A stretch of DNA of 64,000 nt, from contig NC_081828.1 of the NCBI RefSeq assembly GCF_030867095.1, forward strand, positions 220,813,978 to 220,877,977, in the 5' to 3' direction. The position numbers and the translations under genes are program-made. The stretch is from Alligator mississippiensis (lineage: Eukaryota; Chordata; Crocodylia; Alligatoridae). Positions 44,300-56,769 of this stretch are shown here, in pieces (the stretch's first letter is position 1; each line of letters begins with the position of its first letter). The notes below the pieces were generated by a model, which saw only the letters and a list, made by a program, of their open reading frames with translations, ran no database searches and was not told the origin of the DNA.

Positions 44300-46290
44300 C
44301 GTGGAGCTGTGTGAGCACCGGGGGGTTTTCATGTTGCCTGTTTTGTGTGGGGGGCTTGGGAGACATTTTTTGTGGCAGTGTGATGATCTTTTTGGTGGGA
44401 AGTTGGTCCTTTAGTGTGGCGATTTGCAGGTGTTTTGTGGAAATGTGTGAAATATGGTGGTATTGGGAGAATTGTGTGAGGAGCTGGGACCTTCATTTTG
44501 AAATTGTGGAAATGTGATTGGGGGGAATTTGGTCATGGTGTGTGGTGATATAGTGCCTTGTTTGGAAATACTGCTATTTTGTGTGGAAACGTCATGGTTT
44601 GGGAACCTTGTGGAAATGTGTGTGGAAATCTGTTGATTTTGTGTGGAAGTGGTGTGGTAATTTTAGGGTGATTTGGGAACTTTGTGCGACTGGCGTGTTG
44701 TGGGACCTGTGGCAAACTGTATGGGGATTGGTTCACTGTATGGAAATACGGCTGTGTTGTGTGAGGGGAAATGGTCTGGGGATTTGGAAACCCTTTTTGC
44801 GGGCTCGTGTGTGGGCTTGTGGTGGTTTGCGTGTGGAAAACCAGACATCCTTTGTGGTGAGTTGGAGGCGTTTTTGTGGCAATGTTTGGAGATGTTCTGT
44901 GATGTTGGGAGAAGTCTGTGGGGATTTGGGACGTTTATTGGGGGAGTGTGTGGAAGTGTTAAAATGTTGTGAGAAACTGGTGATGGTGTGTGGTACTAAA
45001 GGACGTTGTTTCTTGGAAAATGTGATTTTTTGTGTGGAAAACCAGTGATTTATGAACTCTGTGGAGATGTCTGTGGAAATGTGGTGATTATGCCAGTGAG
45101 AAGTGGTGTGGTAGTTTTAGGGTAATTTGGGAACTGTTTGTGTAACTGATGTTCGTGGGAGCTGTGGAAATGTGCGTGCATGGGAATATGGTTATGTTGT
45201 GTGGGGGAAACGGTGTGGGGATTTGGAAACCTTTTTTGAGGGCATGTGGTGACTTTTGTGTGGAAAACAGTTTGTTCTGTGTGGTGATTTGAGAACCTCC
45301 TTTTTATCTGGAAGTGCTGATTTGTTTGGTGGGAGGCGAGTCATTTTGTGGTAATTTGGTGATGCGTTGGTGGAAAGGTGTGGGGAAACGTGTGGGAGAA
45401 TTCTGTGTGGACTGGGGAGCGTGTCTGTGGAAATGTGCTTTTTTGTGGAAGATGTGATGGTATGTGGTGAAAAAGGATTTGTTTTGGAAATGTGATTTTT
45501 TTTTTTTTTTTTTGCGTGGAAAACTGGTAATCTGGCAGGTGTATGTGGAAATGTGAGTGGAAATAGCTGGTGATTTTTTTGTGTGTGTGGAAAATGGTCT
45601 GGTAATATTAGGGTGATTTAGGAACCGTTTTTGTGGAACTTGTGTGTTGTGGGACGTGTGGAATAGTTTGTGGTGACTGGGTAAGTGTGGAAATATGCTT
45701 GTGTTGTGTGAGGGAAATGGTGGGCAGGGGTTGGAAAAATTTCTGTGGGCATGTGTGTGCCTGTGTTTGGACACGTGGTGGTTTCCATGTCGAAAACTGG
45801 CCCTGATTTGAAAACCCTTTTTCTGGCAGTGTGGTAGGGTGTTGGGTTTTTTTGAGTGGGAGTTTGGTCATTTTGTGTGGCGATATGGAAGTTTTTTTGT
45901 AGAAACGTTTGGGGAAATATGGTGGTTTTGGGAGAGTTCTGTGGTGCTTTGGGAACTTTTTCCTGGAAATGTTTGGAAATGTGATTTTTGTTGTGGAATT
46001 TAGGACCTAGAGGTATACAGGACATTTGTTTGGGACTATAGGGGTTTTGCGTGGAAATATGATGATTTAATTTTTAGAAAATGGTGTGGTAACTTTAGGG
46101 TGATTTGGGAACTGTTTTGTGCGACCTGTGGAAAATTGTGTGGCGATGGGGTAAGCATATGGAAATATGGGTATGTTGTATGAGGGAAAATGCATGGTGA
46201 TTTGGAAACCTTTTTTGTAGTAGTGCGTGTAGAAAAGTGTGATTTTGTGTGTGTGTGTGGTCATTTGATAAGTCTGAACGGGAATGTGCT
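44300..46290. repeat. GT-rich tandem repeat of about 0.5 kb, about four copies
   Basis: Unit starts of the type '(t)ttg(c/t)gtgtggaaaac' lie at about 44823, 45255 and 45781. The unit order is as in 22745-24595. A T-run lies at 45488-45508. It ends at the text before the sixth exon-like module. Confidence 0.85.
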
Positions 46291-46392
46291 GGGCTGGCCC
46301 ACGGGGGTCATTTCATCCGCTGCGGTGCGTTTAACGGTGCATGTCTTCTCACTAATGAAACGGTCTAACGTGGGTCTTCCCTTTCTTTCCAA

Positions 46393-46490
46393 CTGCTCCT
46401 TGTGCACCTATTCATGGGAGCAGTGTCAGCGAGGAGCTGCAGCGTGAAAGAAGTGGGACTTGGAAATATCCAAGGGACCACGGGTAACAG
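46393..46490 (+). pseudogene. Exon-like module, copy 6 (internal deletion, acceptor lost)
   Basis: Only about 98 bp remain. The acceptor 'cag' is changed to 'caac', the middle is deleted, and the end 'gggtaacag|gtgagt' keeps the donor. Confidence 0.38.
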
Positions 46491-46859
46491 GTGAGTGTGT
46501 TTCTGCCTTAAACACTCTGATGGGGCAAAATGCACCCGCAGCTGCTTATGCTTCTGCCTGGAGGTGCATCATCTGCGTGTCACTCCCCATTTATGGGGGC
46601 CTCAATTCACCTCCTCCCGCCACACCTGATTTACATGTGGGGACCCACTCTCCAGCCTGTGGGCAGGCATGTACCTGTGTACATGGTCACATGCACATAG
46701 CACCCCTTTGTGACCCCTCCTCCTGTTCCCCTGAGCACCTTGCAGGATGGAAGTCTGGCAGCCTGCAAGGAGAAACCCACCATTGGTCATGCTGTTCCCC
46801 TTTAGAGGTGAAAATCTGGATTTTTCTCATTTAAAGGAGAAAATCTGGGGGGCTGGGTA

Positions 46860-47685
46860 TCAGCAAATAAAAACCTAGGTTTCCTGACTAGCCCAGGGAT
46901 TGACGCGACACTCGGTTCGAGGAGTGACGGAAAGGCTTTATTTACTACAAGTATTTAAGATCAAGTCAGGCAAATCCAAACCAAATCAAAGTCCAGTAAT
47001 TAGCTGTAAGGTGATGATTTCTTGCCAAACAGGTGACAAAGAGGCGGTCTGTTTCCCTTCACCTTGTAGAGTAAGTTGGGCGCGTCGGCAAGCCGTGTCA
47101 GAGAGATTTTTCACTCCTGAAGCGTGCGTGTGCTGTGTGCTGTTTTACTTTTTATCCCCTTACTTTAGCATCTTCAAAGCATTCTTTTAGTTGTGTAAAT
47201 TAAGATGGAGTCCCAAACGGTAACCGACAGGAAAAACCTGCCAAGTACCGGTTATCAGAAATTTCTAACGCGAACGAGTTAGCTTCTTCGGTAACGAGAG
47301 GTTATTCAGTTTGGAACGTATCGAGAAACCGTTTAACTGCTAGGAAAAACATACTAAATCAGGAGGAGACATCTATTACATATGGAGAATGTGTTTCAGC
47401 ATATAAACGCGACTTAGTCGGAAAAGAGATATTTATCGTGCTAATTAATTGAGGATAGACGCTTCATACCGTTACACACCAGACAACTAAGAGTCTGTGT
47501 GAAATCATCCTGAATATAGCCCGATAAGATGGAAGAGACTTCATAATTCTTTCTTAGGTGGCCTGGCCATGAAATTGCATTGTCTTGCGTTATGCAGTTA
47601 GCGTTATTATTCAGTATTTTAACTTTTGTGAGTAGGGCCAAGCTTTACATGATTTTCAGAGTCGTTACTGGGTCGGGGTCCTTAA
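46860..47685 (-). mobile_element. LTR-like dispersed repeat, copy 2
   Basis: Homologous over its length to 21840-22710 with many substitutions. The complement of AATAAA lies at 46938-46943. Both copies sit near the GT-rich repeat and the exon-like module but in different surroundings, so either two insertions occurred or one was carried along by rearrangement. Confidence 0.5.
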
Positions 47686-47969
47686 GGTGACATACTGGGT
47701 TTTACTGCATTTTTCCCTGGTGAATGCAAAACCCCGGTCCCTGCCAATTACCCTTTTTGTACGTGAAGTGAAGACGCTATGACATTTGCCAGTGATGCTG
47801 TTAGCGTATAAAGGATTACAACCCTCCAAATGGGATAAAGCAGCTAGAGACAGGGCTAGAATATGCACTTTTATTGATCACACCTCGAGGCATAAGAATA
47901 AACCCTTTGTGCTATGCCTACCTAGTGACTTGTCACACCACAATACAGATTGTCCAGTCTACCGGCTGG

Positions 47970-48480
47970 GGGAGATGCAGGAGGGAGGAGGAGGCTAACA
48001 GGAGGTTGTCTCCACTTTGCAAAGGTCTTTGTAGTTTCCCTTTGTTTAAACCTAATTTTTACGTGGGCTTTTTAAATAGATAGTTTGACGGGCGTCACGT
48101 AGACTCGTTTTGCTGAAACTTTGGGAACGGGACCGAACCCATTTTCCTGTGCGCTTGGACCTGCCGATGGCTGGGGCCCGTGTCCTTGGGGAAACTCCGA
48201 GTCTGGAAGGGAGGAAGACTGCTCATCTCTCTCCCTGCCTGCCTGGGAACGCTCCTTGCCTTGTGTTTGTTAGACTCTGCCATTTAGACCTATTTTAACT
48301 TGTAACAGGGTCACAAGACCAAATGCCAGTTGCTGCTCGTAGCTGCTGTTTCCCATCGTTCCAGAAAGCAGCTACTCGCTCTTGGTCTTGTCTGGTATTA
48401 AAGTCTTGAGAAACAGAATTTTATTCCACTTTTTTTGGCCGTTCCTTGGGATGTAAGTGTAGGCTCACGGCCTATTCCTT
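47970..48480. repeat. Duplicated segment (partner of 38.58-39.11 kb)
   Basis: See 38580-39110. Here it is followed by unique sequence, there by a CR1. Confidence 0.75.
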
Positions 48481-51400
48481 GTATGCCAGCTTAAGCACGT
48501 GTCATTCTTAAGTTAGGCTTCTGGTAGGTGTGTAGTCTGCAATACTGAGCGTGGTCTGTCAGGCCCTGACCATATTTTCAGTTTACACCGAGGGGAATCT
48601 GCCCATAGCCTTCCTTCCCCTTTCTCATCACCATCTTCGTAACATCCCTGCCTCTTTACTTGTTGCTCATTTCAGGAGCTGTTGTGTGCCAGTGCTTCTG
48701 TTCCCTGGTGCTTTCCCCGGGTACCCACCCTGTCTCCTGTACGTGGTGGAGGACCGGTTTAAGGAGTTGCATGGAGGGCCTCACAGAAGTCCTCTGTGGT
48801 CACGGGTTTACAATGAAGACTTGCAGCTGTGTAGCTATTTCTGGGGTGTGCCGCGTGTGAGCCGCAGCTGTCAGAGGAACGCTTTGGAGATGTCGCTCAC
48901 AAAGGGAAGCAAAATTGTTCTGCTCCCCACTACTGAGCTTTACAGGGTGATACCTGTGAGACATCACATCCCCTGTCCAAACCTGAGCCATCTGAGCAGG
49001 GGAAGTGGCATGGCAGGGGGGCCAAGATACCTGGTTGACAGCCCAGACTGCAAGTTGAAGGCTGCAATGGAAGCGCTCAGAGTGTGGCCTGTCAGATTCC
49101 AACAAAATCTGTCAAGTCTCACATGTAGCTTATCACAAGGACACGAAAAAGAAAAGGACGTGAGCAGGGCCCCATGTTAGAGTCTTAGTGCATTGGTCAG
49201 CGATTGGGGGTGAGGGGGTGCATGTCCCTCCTTCACTGCTTGTGTGTTGACTGTCATTGTTAAAGGACCAGGGTTGGGGGCGGGGGCATTCTTGGCTGCT
49301 TGGCCAAGTGCCTGGGGGAAGAGGTAGGAGGGAGGGGGAGGTTCAGCAGCCCCGGACTGGCCAGGTCTCCCCCTGCCTCCCACAGGGCTGCGCTACCTAA
49401 TACTGGCAGTGACTCTGCCTGGAGCAGTTGGCAGGCCCTTGTAAGCAGCCTGCACTGCTTGGGAGATGTGGGCTGTGACACCTTGGTTTTCTGGACTGTG
49501 GTAAGAAAGCAAACAGCCTTGTAGTACAGGCTTCAGTTGTGGGACTGCACCCTGTTGTTGAGACCCCCCCAGGGGCTTATTTCTTGTATGTCCATGCAGG
49601 ATAGTTGGAGGGGCAGGGAATGGAAGGAAGAGGCATGGATGAGCCCTGCATCTTTTGTTCAGCATATTTCTGTAAGTAATGTTAGTACTACTAATATTAT
49701 CCCTGTTCTGATTCTTACTATTACTATTATTTGTTTTCCCATGTACTTTGCCAACAAAGCACCTGCCAGGTCCAGTAAGAAAAGGAAGTTTCCAAACAGG
49801 TGACAGAAGGAAACCAAATGATTTAAGTATGCAACTGGTGGTGGTGGCGGCAGTGTTGTTGGGAAGGTTCAGGAACCATGGGGGAGGCAAGATTTTTTGT
49901 TACGTCTTGTGTGGCAACAACAGCACGGTTTGGACGGACAGAAGCAAGGTTTTAGGCATCCCAGTCCCCTTTTTCAGTCCTGGTTCCTTCCCAGCATCCT
50001 GAGGAAAGGTACTGTCATACCCCAAAGGTTGCCTGTATCTATGCCCATCTTACAGTTGGTCTGGTAAAACAGGGGTCAAAAAACCTATGGCCTGTGGTTT
50101 GGATCCAGCCTGTGAAGAAACTGGTTCTAGCCTGTAGCAGTTCAACCAAGGAGCAGCACACTCCCATGGTGACAGCAGCAGGGACATCCCCAGCAGCCTG
50201 TTGCCACTGTGTTCAGTTTGTTCTTTGTGCTGCAGCAGAAGCAGCCTCCCCAGGGTCCCGGCCCCTGCCTTTTTCTTTTGAGTCCCTTCACAGCCTGTGG
50301 AGATTGCTGGGGAGCAACCTGTCCCGTCGGCAACGGTGTACAACGGCAAAAGAACGGCCCTTCCCTGCAAGGAAAGATTGCACCTAACTCCAAGCGAGCA
50401 GAGCAGAGCAGAGCATGGACACAGAGCGAGATGCTCATCTGTAGGGTAGTCTGGCCTTGCCGTTGCTAGGAGTACCCAAGTAGGGAGGTGTTGGAATCAT
50501 TTCTCAGCTTTTTCCCTAGATCGCTCTAAGATGAGAGGGGAACGCTAAGCACACTTGGGTTCGTGCATGCTCCTCATCATTTTCAGAAGCGGACGGCAGG
50601 AGAAAGTTTGTGGTCAGCGATAGCAGCACAAGGCCATGCAACCAGGCTGGGGAACATGGGGCTCTTTCCTAAACCAGGAGTGGCAGGACTTGCACAGCTT
50701 TGCCAGGTGAATGCTGTGCCTGAGTCCTATATGTTGCTTACCTTGGCTCTTGCTGCCCTCTTCCTCCCTCCCTCCCTGAGCACAGGTACAGCCTCAAGCC
50801 CCTCTCACTGCTACCTGGCCAACTTTTAAAGCGGTGATTCTAGCCCTTTTTCACTCTAGGACCCCCCACCATCCTGGTCCGTGATTCAGAGAGTCTCTCC
50901 CTCCCTCCCTCCTGTTCCTTTACCCTGCCCCCAGGCAGCCTCGCAGCGTTTCTCTCTACCTTGCTGTGACCCTTTCAAATCTTGCAGAGGAACCTCTCTG
51001 CTCCCTTTGGCTGGTGGTGTAGATAACAGGGAGGAAGGTAGGGAGCCTCTTCCTGTCCTCCCGTCTTGGAGGCACAGTGAGCAGAGCTAGGGTATAAAGA
51101 TGGACGTGGGCCCCGTGCAGCGAGCGGAGGCTGCTTCAGCACTGGACCTGAGGACGAGGACTGAGCTGAGCACAGTTGCGTTCTTGTTGCCTGGGCAAAT
51201 GGGAAAGGTTGTGCCTGCTGAGAAGGGTCCGGTGGACACCCTGGCCTGTTCTCCACGCTTTTTCTGTGGGTGGAGCGGGTGGGTCGTCCTACAGGCAGTT
51301 GGGTCAAGGACAGGCTCTGGCATGGCACTGCTGAAAGCACTTTGGCAAAGTTGAGGCTCAGCAAGGCCTCCCCATACTGCTGCTTGCTTCCTTAGTGTCA

Positions 51401-52050
51401 CAATACTGTTTTGGTTTCTGAGTTTCCCCCATTTCGTGTTCTAACAGCTCGCTGCCGCCGGGCCTCGGCCAAGGAGACTGCGGCCAGTCTGCGCTCAGAA
51501 CCTCGCAGGCCGACGCAGGCACAGAAATGACGCAGCTATGGCTCCCTTTATGATTACCCTTGAAATGCAAAAGGCAGGTCCTACTACAGTGGCCACCCAG
51601 GCAGCTAAGAGGCAGGAGCCCAAGCTGCAGCCTGAGCTTGCCTGTCATACCCCAAAGGTCCCCCACGCAGTAGTGCAGCACCACGCACGTTCTCCCCTGC
51701 GGCGTGGGAGGTGGTGGGTCTGACTGGCAGCAGGACTGGAATTGGTGCAGTTTCTCTCGCCTTTGCCTTCCAGTTCGCCCCATCCTGCAGACACCGGAAG
51801 CAAAGGTCTGGGGTGGGAGCCAGGTGCCAACACCTGGGGGTTGGGTTTAAAGCCGTCTGCCAGGTAGTGGGGTGTGGGCCAGGTGCTCTTTCTTGGCTGA
51901 GGGGGTTAGGTGCCTCACCCGCTGAGGTTTTGGGGGCTATGGCATTAGAGCCAAGCCGGGGTCGGGACAGGTGCTGGAAACAAGTGCTTGTCGCACATGG
52001 CCACGGAACAAGACTGGGCGCAGCTCTGCAAGACAAGGCGGCACCTGCTG
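48481..52050. other. Mostly single-copy stretch, no gene recognised
   Basis: The longest ORF (48551-49180, 209 aa, plus) has no recognisable domain and low-information composition. Part of it (48660-48850) is distantly like the block near 33.95-34.1 kb. The remaining ORFs are short. I see no repeat or RNA gene. Confidence 0.4.
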
Positions 52051-53350
52051 CGGTGATGCCTGATGCCCGCTAGCGGTTCCTCACAGGTAGGACCTGCCTG
52101 GGGCCTGCGCAGCCCGGCAGCTGCGGGACCGCGTACCTGCCTGCGGCTGGGGTGCGCCGAGAGCCGCAGCGGCCCCTGCCTGCTGCTGAGGACGCCGCTG
52201 GCGGACGGGGAGGGCAGAGTCTGTAGTACCGGTCCCTCCGCCCGCACCGGGGGCAGAGCTAGACCCAGCGCGCACTGCTCTGCGGTCGGGCGGGGGGCGG
52301 TTGGGTCCCGGGAGCTTTTCCTGGGGGCCTGGGCGGGATCCGCCGGGCCGCCCTCGGGTCCCGGCGCGGCAGCGGGAAGCCGAGGTGCGGCTGGTGCCGC
52401 CGGGGCGGGGCAGGGCAGCGCTGGGCGGTCGCGGCCACGGGGCCCGGTTTGTGCGGCGGAGCCCGGCGGCCCGTGCGGAGCTGTCTCCCTGCGCGCCCGG
52501 GGCTCTCGTCCCGTGAAAAGCCGAGCGCGGGCTGGCGCGGCACGTGACTGGAAGGGGCGCTGGAGGCAGGAGTAGTGTCCGCTGCGCTGGAGCCGGGGCC
52601 GGGGAAGGAGCCGTGCTGCTGGGAGCGCCTGGCGCGGGGCCGCCTGTGCGGGCTGGGCGTGCCCGGTCCCCCGCGCCGGGGCGGCGCTGCCCCGCGTCCC
52701 CGCGCTTTGTCTGTCCCCGTTTTCGTGTTGTTAAACCGCCGTTTTCTCTGCACTGCTCCCAGCCGGGCGGGCGCGCTGCTCCGTGGGGTGCTGTCCCTCG
52801 GGGGCCTGGGGCCCTGCTTTGCTGGGGCCGGGGGTGTTTTGGGAGCCGTTGGCTGAGACCTGCCCTCGGTCCGAGTCCTGGCCTGGGAGTGCTGTTAATT
52901 GCCCGCGTTAATTGCCTCGAGTCGGGGCGGGTCTTTCCGCCGCGGTGTCTGGTCTCCGAGGAGAAGGGGGCCGCGGGGCCTGGGTGCGAGGAGTGTCCCC
53001 TGTGCCGGCTGGGCCTTCCCCTGGGCGCCGGCCCCTGTGTGCCCTGGGCCGTGACCCGAGGTGCCCCAGGCGCACCTGGCCTGTCCTGCCTGGGGCCCGG
53101 GGGGCGGGCGCGGGAGGCTTGACCCTGCGGGTGCTGGGAGCCAGCTGCGGCCGGCTGGTGTCGGGGCCTGGCAGAAATGCGACTCGTGCGGGGTGGGGGC
53201 GAGCGGTCCCGCTGTGGGGCGGCGTCCTGAGCTCTGCGCCCGCAGGCCGCGGTTTTGCAGCAGGGGCCTGCGGTGCCCGGGGCTGCTTCTGCCTGTGGCC
53301 CTGGAGAGCGTCTGCCCTTGTGTGTTAGCCGCTCCTAAACTCCTTTGTGC
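52050..53350. promoter_or_regulatory. CpG island, candidate promoter
   Basis: About 1.3 kb of dense CpG and GC boxes in otherwise moderate sequence. A CACGTGAC E-box lies at about 52541-52548 ('ggcacgtgactgg'). No TATA box is evident. CpG islands of this length usually mark promoters. A first exon on the plus strand leading into the exon-like pieces after 54.7 kb would fit, but I cannot show it. Confidence 0.55.
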
Positions 53351-54414
53351 TGTGCTGGGTTGACTGCTGTGTTTAATGCTAGTTTACTAGCTGCAGCCCC
53401 CAAAACGCTAGGAATTACATTTTTATTCCAAAAGTATTTATTGAAGTCCAGGATTTTTAGTTACCCTTTGAGTGCATACTTTAACGCAGCGTCAGCAATT
53501 ATTTCAGGTGCAGGGCCACTCACCAAGTGCTGGCACCTGTTGCAGCCCTGCCCCTGGCGCGGTGCCCTGCCCCTTGGTTGCTCTCCTGTGGCTGCGAGTC
53601 CTATCCTGTAACCCTGACCTTTGCCACTGGAAGTGCCTCTCTTTGCTCCCTGGAAACACTCCTTTCAGGAAGGGGTTTTGGCATCTCAGAAGCAGAAAAA
53701 TACCGAGTTATATTCTAAAAAGAGAACATCTACAACGACGACTAATTTTATTTAAAAAAAAAAAAAAAGCAGTAATTTGATTTCAAGAGTCACTCTTGTG
53801 CTCCCGGGGCACTGGAAACCCATCCACCCTGAGCTTCTCTGAGCGCAGCCAGGCTTCCAGAAACCGGTGCACCATTGGATCCAGCAGGTGCAGCCTGTGA
53901 ACTGGGGCTGCAGCCATGCAGCTAGCACCCTGCCTGGGCAGCCTTGAGGGAAACAGCTGCTGTGGAGGGAAGCACCCGCCCCCTGCAACTCGGGGGCTGT
54001 GCAATGCCCAGCAGCTCGTATTGGCAGGCTCTGCTGAGGGGTGTGGTGGGGGGAAGCAGCGAGGGGCCTGATCTCCCTTCTTCCCCCTCCCCCAGCCTGA
54101 GTGCAGGCTCCAGAGCACTCTGGTTGTTTCGTTACGCATTGGGATTAGCTGCCGAGATAACCCATCGGAGCGCTCTGGAGAGACGGAATAAGCCTCTGGA
54201 AAGGGAAAACTTATAGAGGGGATGACTGGTTCCTATGGAGGGGGTGCGGGGTGGAATAGAGCTGCTTCTGTCCCTCTTTGGGTGGGAGTTGTTCTGCCCT
54301 CGGTGCTGTGAGGACTGTAAGTGGAGTTGCTTGTAAGGTTTTTTTGGTTGTGGTGGGGTTGGTTGGCCTTTCTGCCAAAGTTTCTAGGGTCTGAGAAGCA
54401 AGTGTAATGAAGAG
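53351..54414. other. Unassigned stretch with an A-run
   Basis: AT content rises after the island. A long A-run lies at 53755-53768. No ORF with a recognisable domain and no repeat structure is seen. Confidence 0.4.
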
Positions 54415-56769
54415 ACCTAGAGCTGATGAGTCATGGAGGGTAGAGGAGGGAGCAAGAGGCTGGGTTTGTGCTTCTGGATTCCCTGTGGTGAGGCCTCTGC
54501 CCCTGTGTCCTTAGCTGCCTTGGAGCGGGACATGGTCACAGCCCAGGGGAGGTGCAAGCTTCCTTGGATCGGTGTGGGGTTGTCTTTGATTTGTCAGTTT
54601 GTTGAAAGGTACAGGGATGGCTTCTGGGAGCTTGGAGACACTGGGTGGTGGGGCCTGGATGTGTGTGTATGCTGTTTGGGAGGGATTTCAGTCTGGTCTT
54701 GATTGACCCTGTGGGCTTCATGGCTTGTTTTGTCTTTCAGGATCCTGGCTGTTGTGGAGAGACTTTGGGTTGGAGATGGATGCAAAGAAGTGGAGGCGTG
54801 CCATGGTGATGGAGGATAGAGCAGGAGGAGTAGCGTGATGGAAGGTGGACTTACCTCAAGCGGGGGTGGTGTTTTGAGTGGGGGTGTCTGGGTGGGCCGG
54901 GAAGTCCCTGCTCTGGGTTGGTGTCCTGAGCTGCACGCTCCCAGGGCAGGGCTACTCAAGCGGAGGGCCATGGCACCCAGGAGTGCCTCTGAGATGAGTG
55001 GTGTATGGCTGGGCTGGCTTGGCCCAGAGTTGCTCTGAGTCTGTGCAAAGATCTCCAGGTTGCGGTGGGACAGAGGATTGGGTCTCTGCCTGGCTGTACC
55101 TGTTGCCACATGCCTCCTTTCAGTGCTGGGAATTGCATTTATGTCTCATCTCTCTGGGTGTGTCACTGGTGTCTGTCTTTGTACTTCTGTTCTTAAAAAT
55201 CACTGCAGCACTTGTTACTTTGTTCTTCCCAGGACTGAAAGGAGGGTTGTGTTTGCATGTAAATTGATCCCCTCACTTGGGAGGGGTGTAGCTGCAGCCC
55301 CCTGCGGTTTGTTAGTGGGGCCAGTGCAAGCTGCTGTTGTACCCCTGGTTGGGAGGGAGGGGGTGCTGTCCCGTTGGTGCTGTGAGACCTGCGCATAGCG
55401 CTGCAAGTGTTAATTGCTGTTGTTCATTTTTGGTGGTGTGGACATGTTTGGCAAGATGACCAAAGTCTGATCCTGAGTGGAGAAGAGCTGAGGAAGAGGT
55501 GAAGAGCCCTGGAGCTGGTATGGCGTGGAAGGAGTTGGAGACGGCCTGAAGCCATGCTCACGTGATCACCTGGAGCGAGGTATTTGCTTCTTGTGGGTTG
55601 CAGCTCTGGATGGAGAGATCCTGCAGTTGGTAAGGGGTTGCTTGGAGCAGTGTGGGGCTAACTGCTAGACTCAGACATTCGTGCTTTGCCCTTTGATGTT
55701 TTTCATGCTGAGGCTTTTCTTTTGCGTCCTCAGCAGGTGCCTGCATCGTATCTGGGAAAGGGATAGCAAGCATGAGGACTGATGGCGCACAAGGACTGAA
55801 GGCGCAGCGTGATGCCAGGTGTGGTGAGTGCTGGCTCTCGGGGCTGAGGCTTTCCCCTGCTGTCTGCCTACCCTGTGCGTGCCCATAGCAGTGTGTTGAG
55901 GTGCTCCCTTGGCTGGATGTGTGGGGTGGCGATTCTCCCGGTGGTTCCCTTTGACTGTGTTTTGTTCTTCCACTTGGGGTGAATACCTGTTCTCTGTATT
56001 CCAGGGTCCTGGTGTGCGTCGAAGGAAAGGGTGAGGGGGCATGGGGACCGGAGCCAGAGGATCAGGATGCTAGAAGGTGTTTTGTGTTTGGGATGGCGGG
56101 TATCTGGGTCTGGTGGGAAGGCTCAGGCAGGGTGTTGTGGGGATTGAAGTCCCCCTCCTGTCTTGTGGTGGCATGCTCTGGCCAGGGGATCCCTCATCTG
56201 GCTCTACATGAGGCTTGAGCATCTGTGCCTGTTCCTGCTACTAGCTGTTTTGGCTCCAGGAGCTGGGTTTGGTCTGACATTTAGGTGCTGGTGTCTGGCC
56301 TTGCCCAGGGTTTGCTGCTGTAGAAGATGGTGCACGTCTCTGCCTAGCTGTTTGTCTTGCCACAGGCTCTCCCACTGGTGCCGGGAACGGCTTGTCTTGT
56401 GTCCATGTGCCTTTCTATTTGTATTGTCTTCCAAGTCGCTGCAGCGTTTCTCTGCTTTTCCCAGAACTAGCAGGAGACCTGTGATTGCATGTCTAAATTG
56501 CTTCCTGTGCTTGCTGTGGGAAATCCCTAGGAGGACTCTGCCTGCACCCTTGCAGCTATGGGGGGGGGGGGGGGGTGTTAAAAAAAAAAAAAAAAAAGGA
56601 AAAGAAAGGGTGCCCATGGGGTCTTGGCAGGGTGGGGCCACTGTCCCCAGCCCGGTGAGGCCTCTGAGTTGCTGATAGTGGCAATTTCCTTTTCTTTGTC
56701 TCTGTATGTGTGTGGAGGAGCCATCTTCTGAAGGCTTGAGGGCTGTGGAGCAGACTCTGTGAAGATGAA
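54415..56769 (+). repeat. Tandem array of about 3 kb, unit 1 (shorter)
   Basis: First unit of an array that continues to the window edge, starting at the 'cctagagctgatg...gaggaggga' text that is homologous to 'gaagagtcccagagatgg' in later units. Recognisable pieces are the lead 'tctctgggtgtgtcactggtg' (55150), a pyrimidine-cag segment at 55735, 'tggccaggg(g)atccctcatctgg' (56173) and 'tggcaggagacctg'-type text (56470). It is about 0.65 kb shorter than the next unit. Confidence 0.75.

Noticed and set aside
48551-49180. 209-aa plus-strand ORF as a host gene
   Set aside because: No domain, signal or exon context, and part of it is distantly related to a non-coding segment of the duplicated block near 34 kb.
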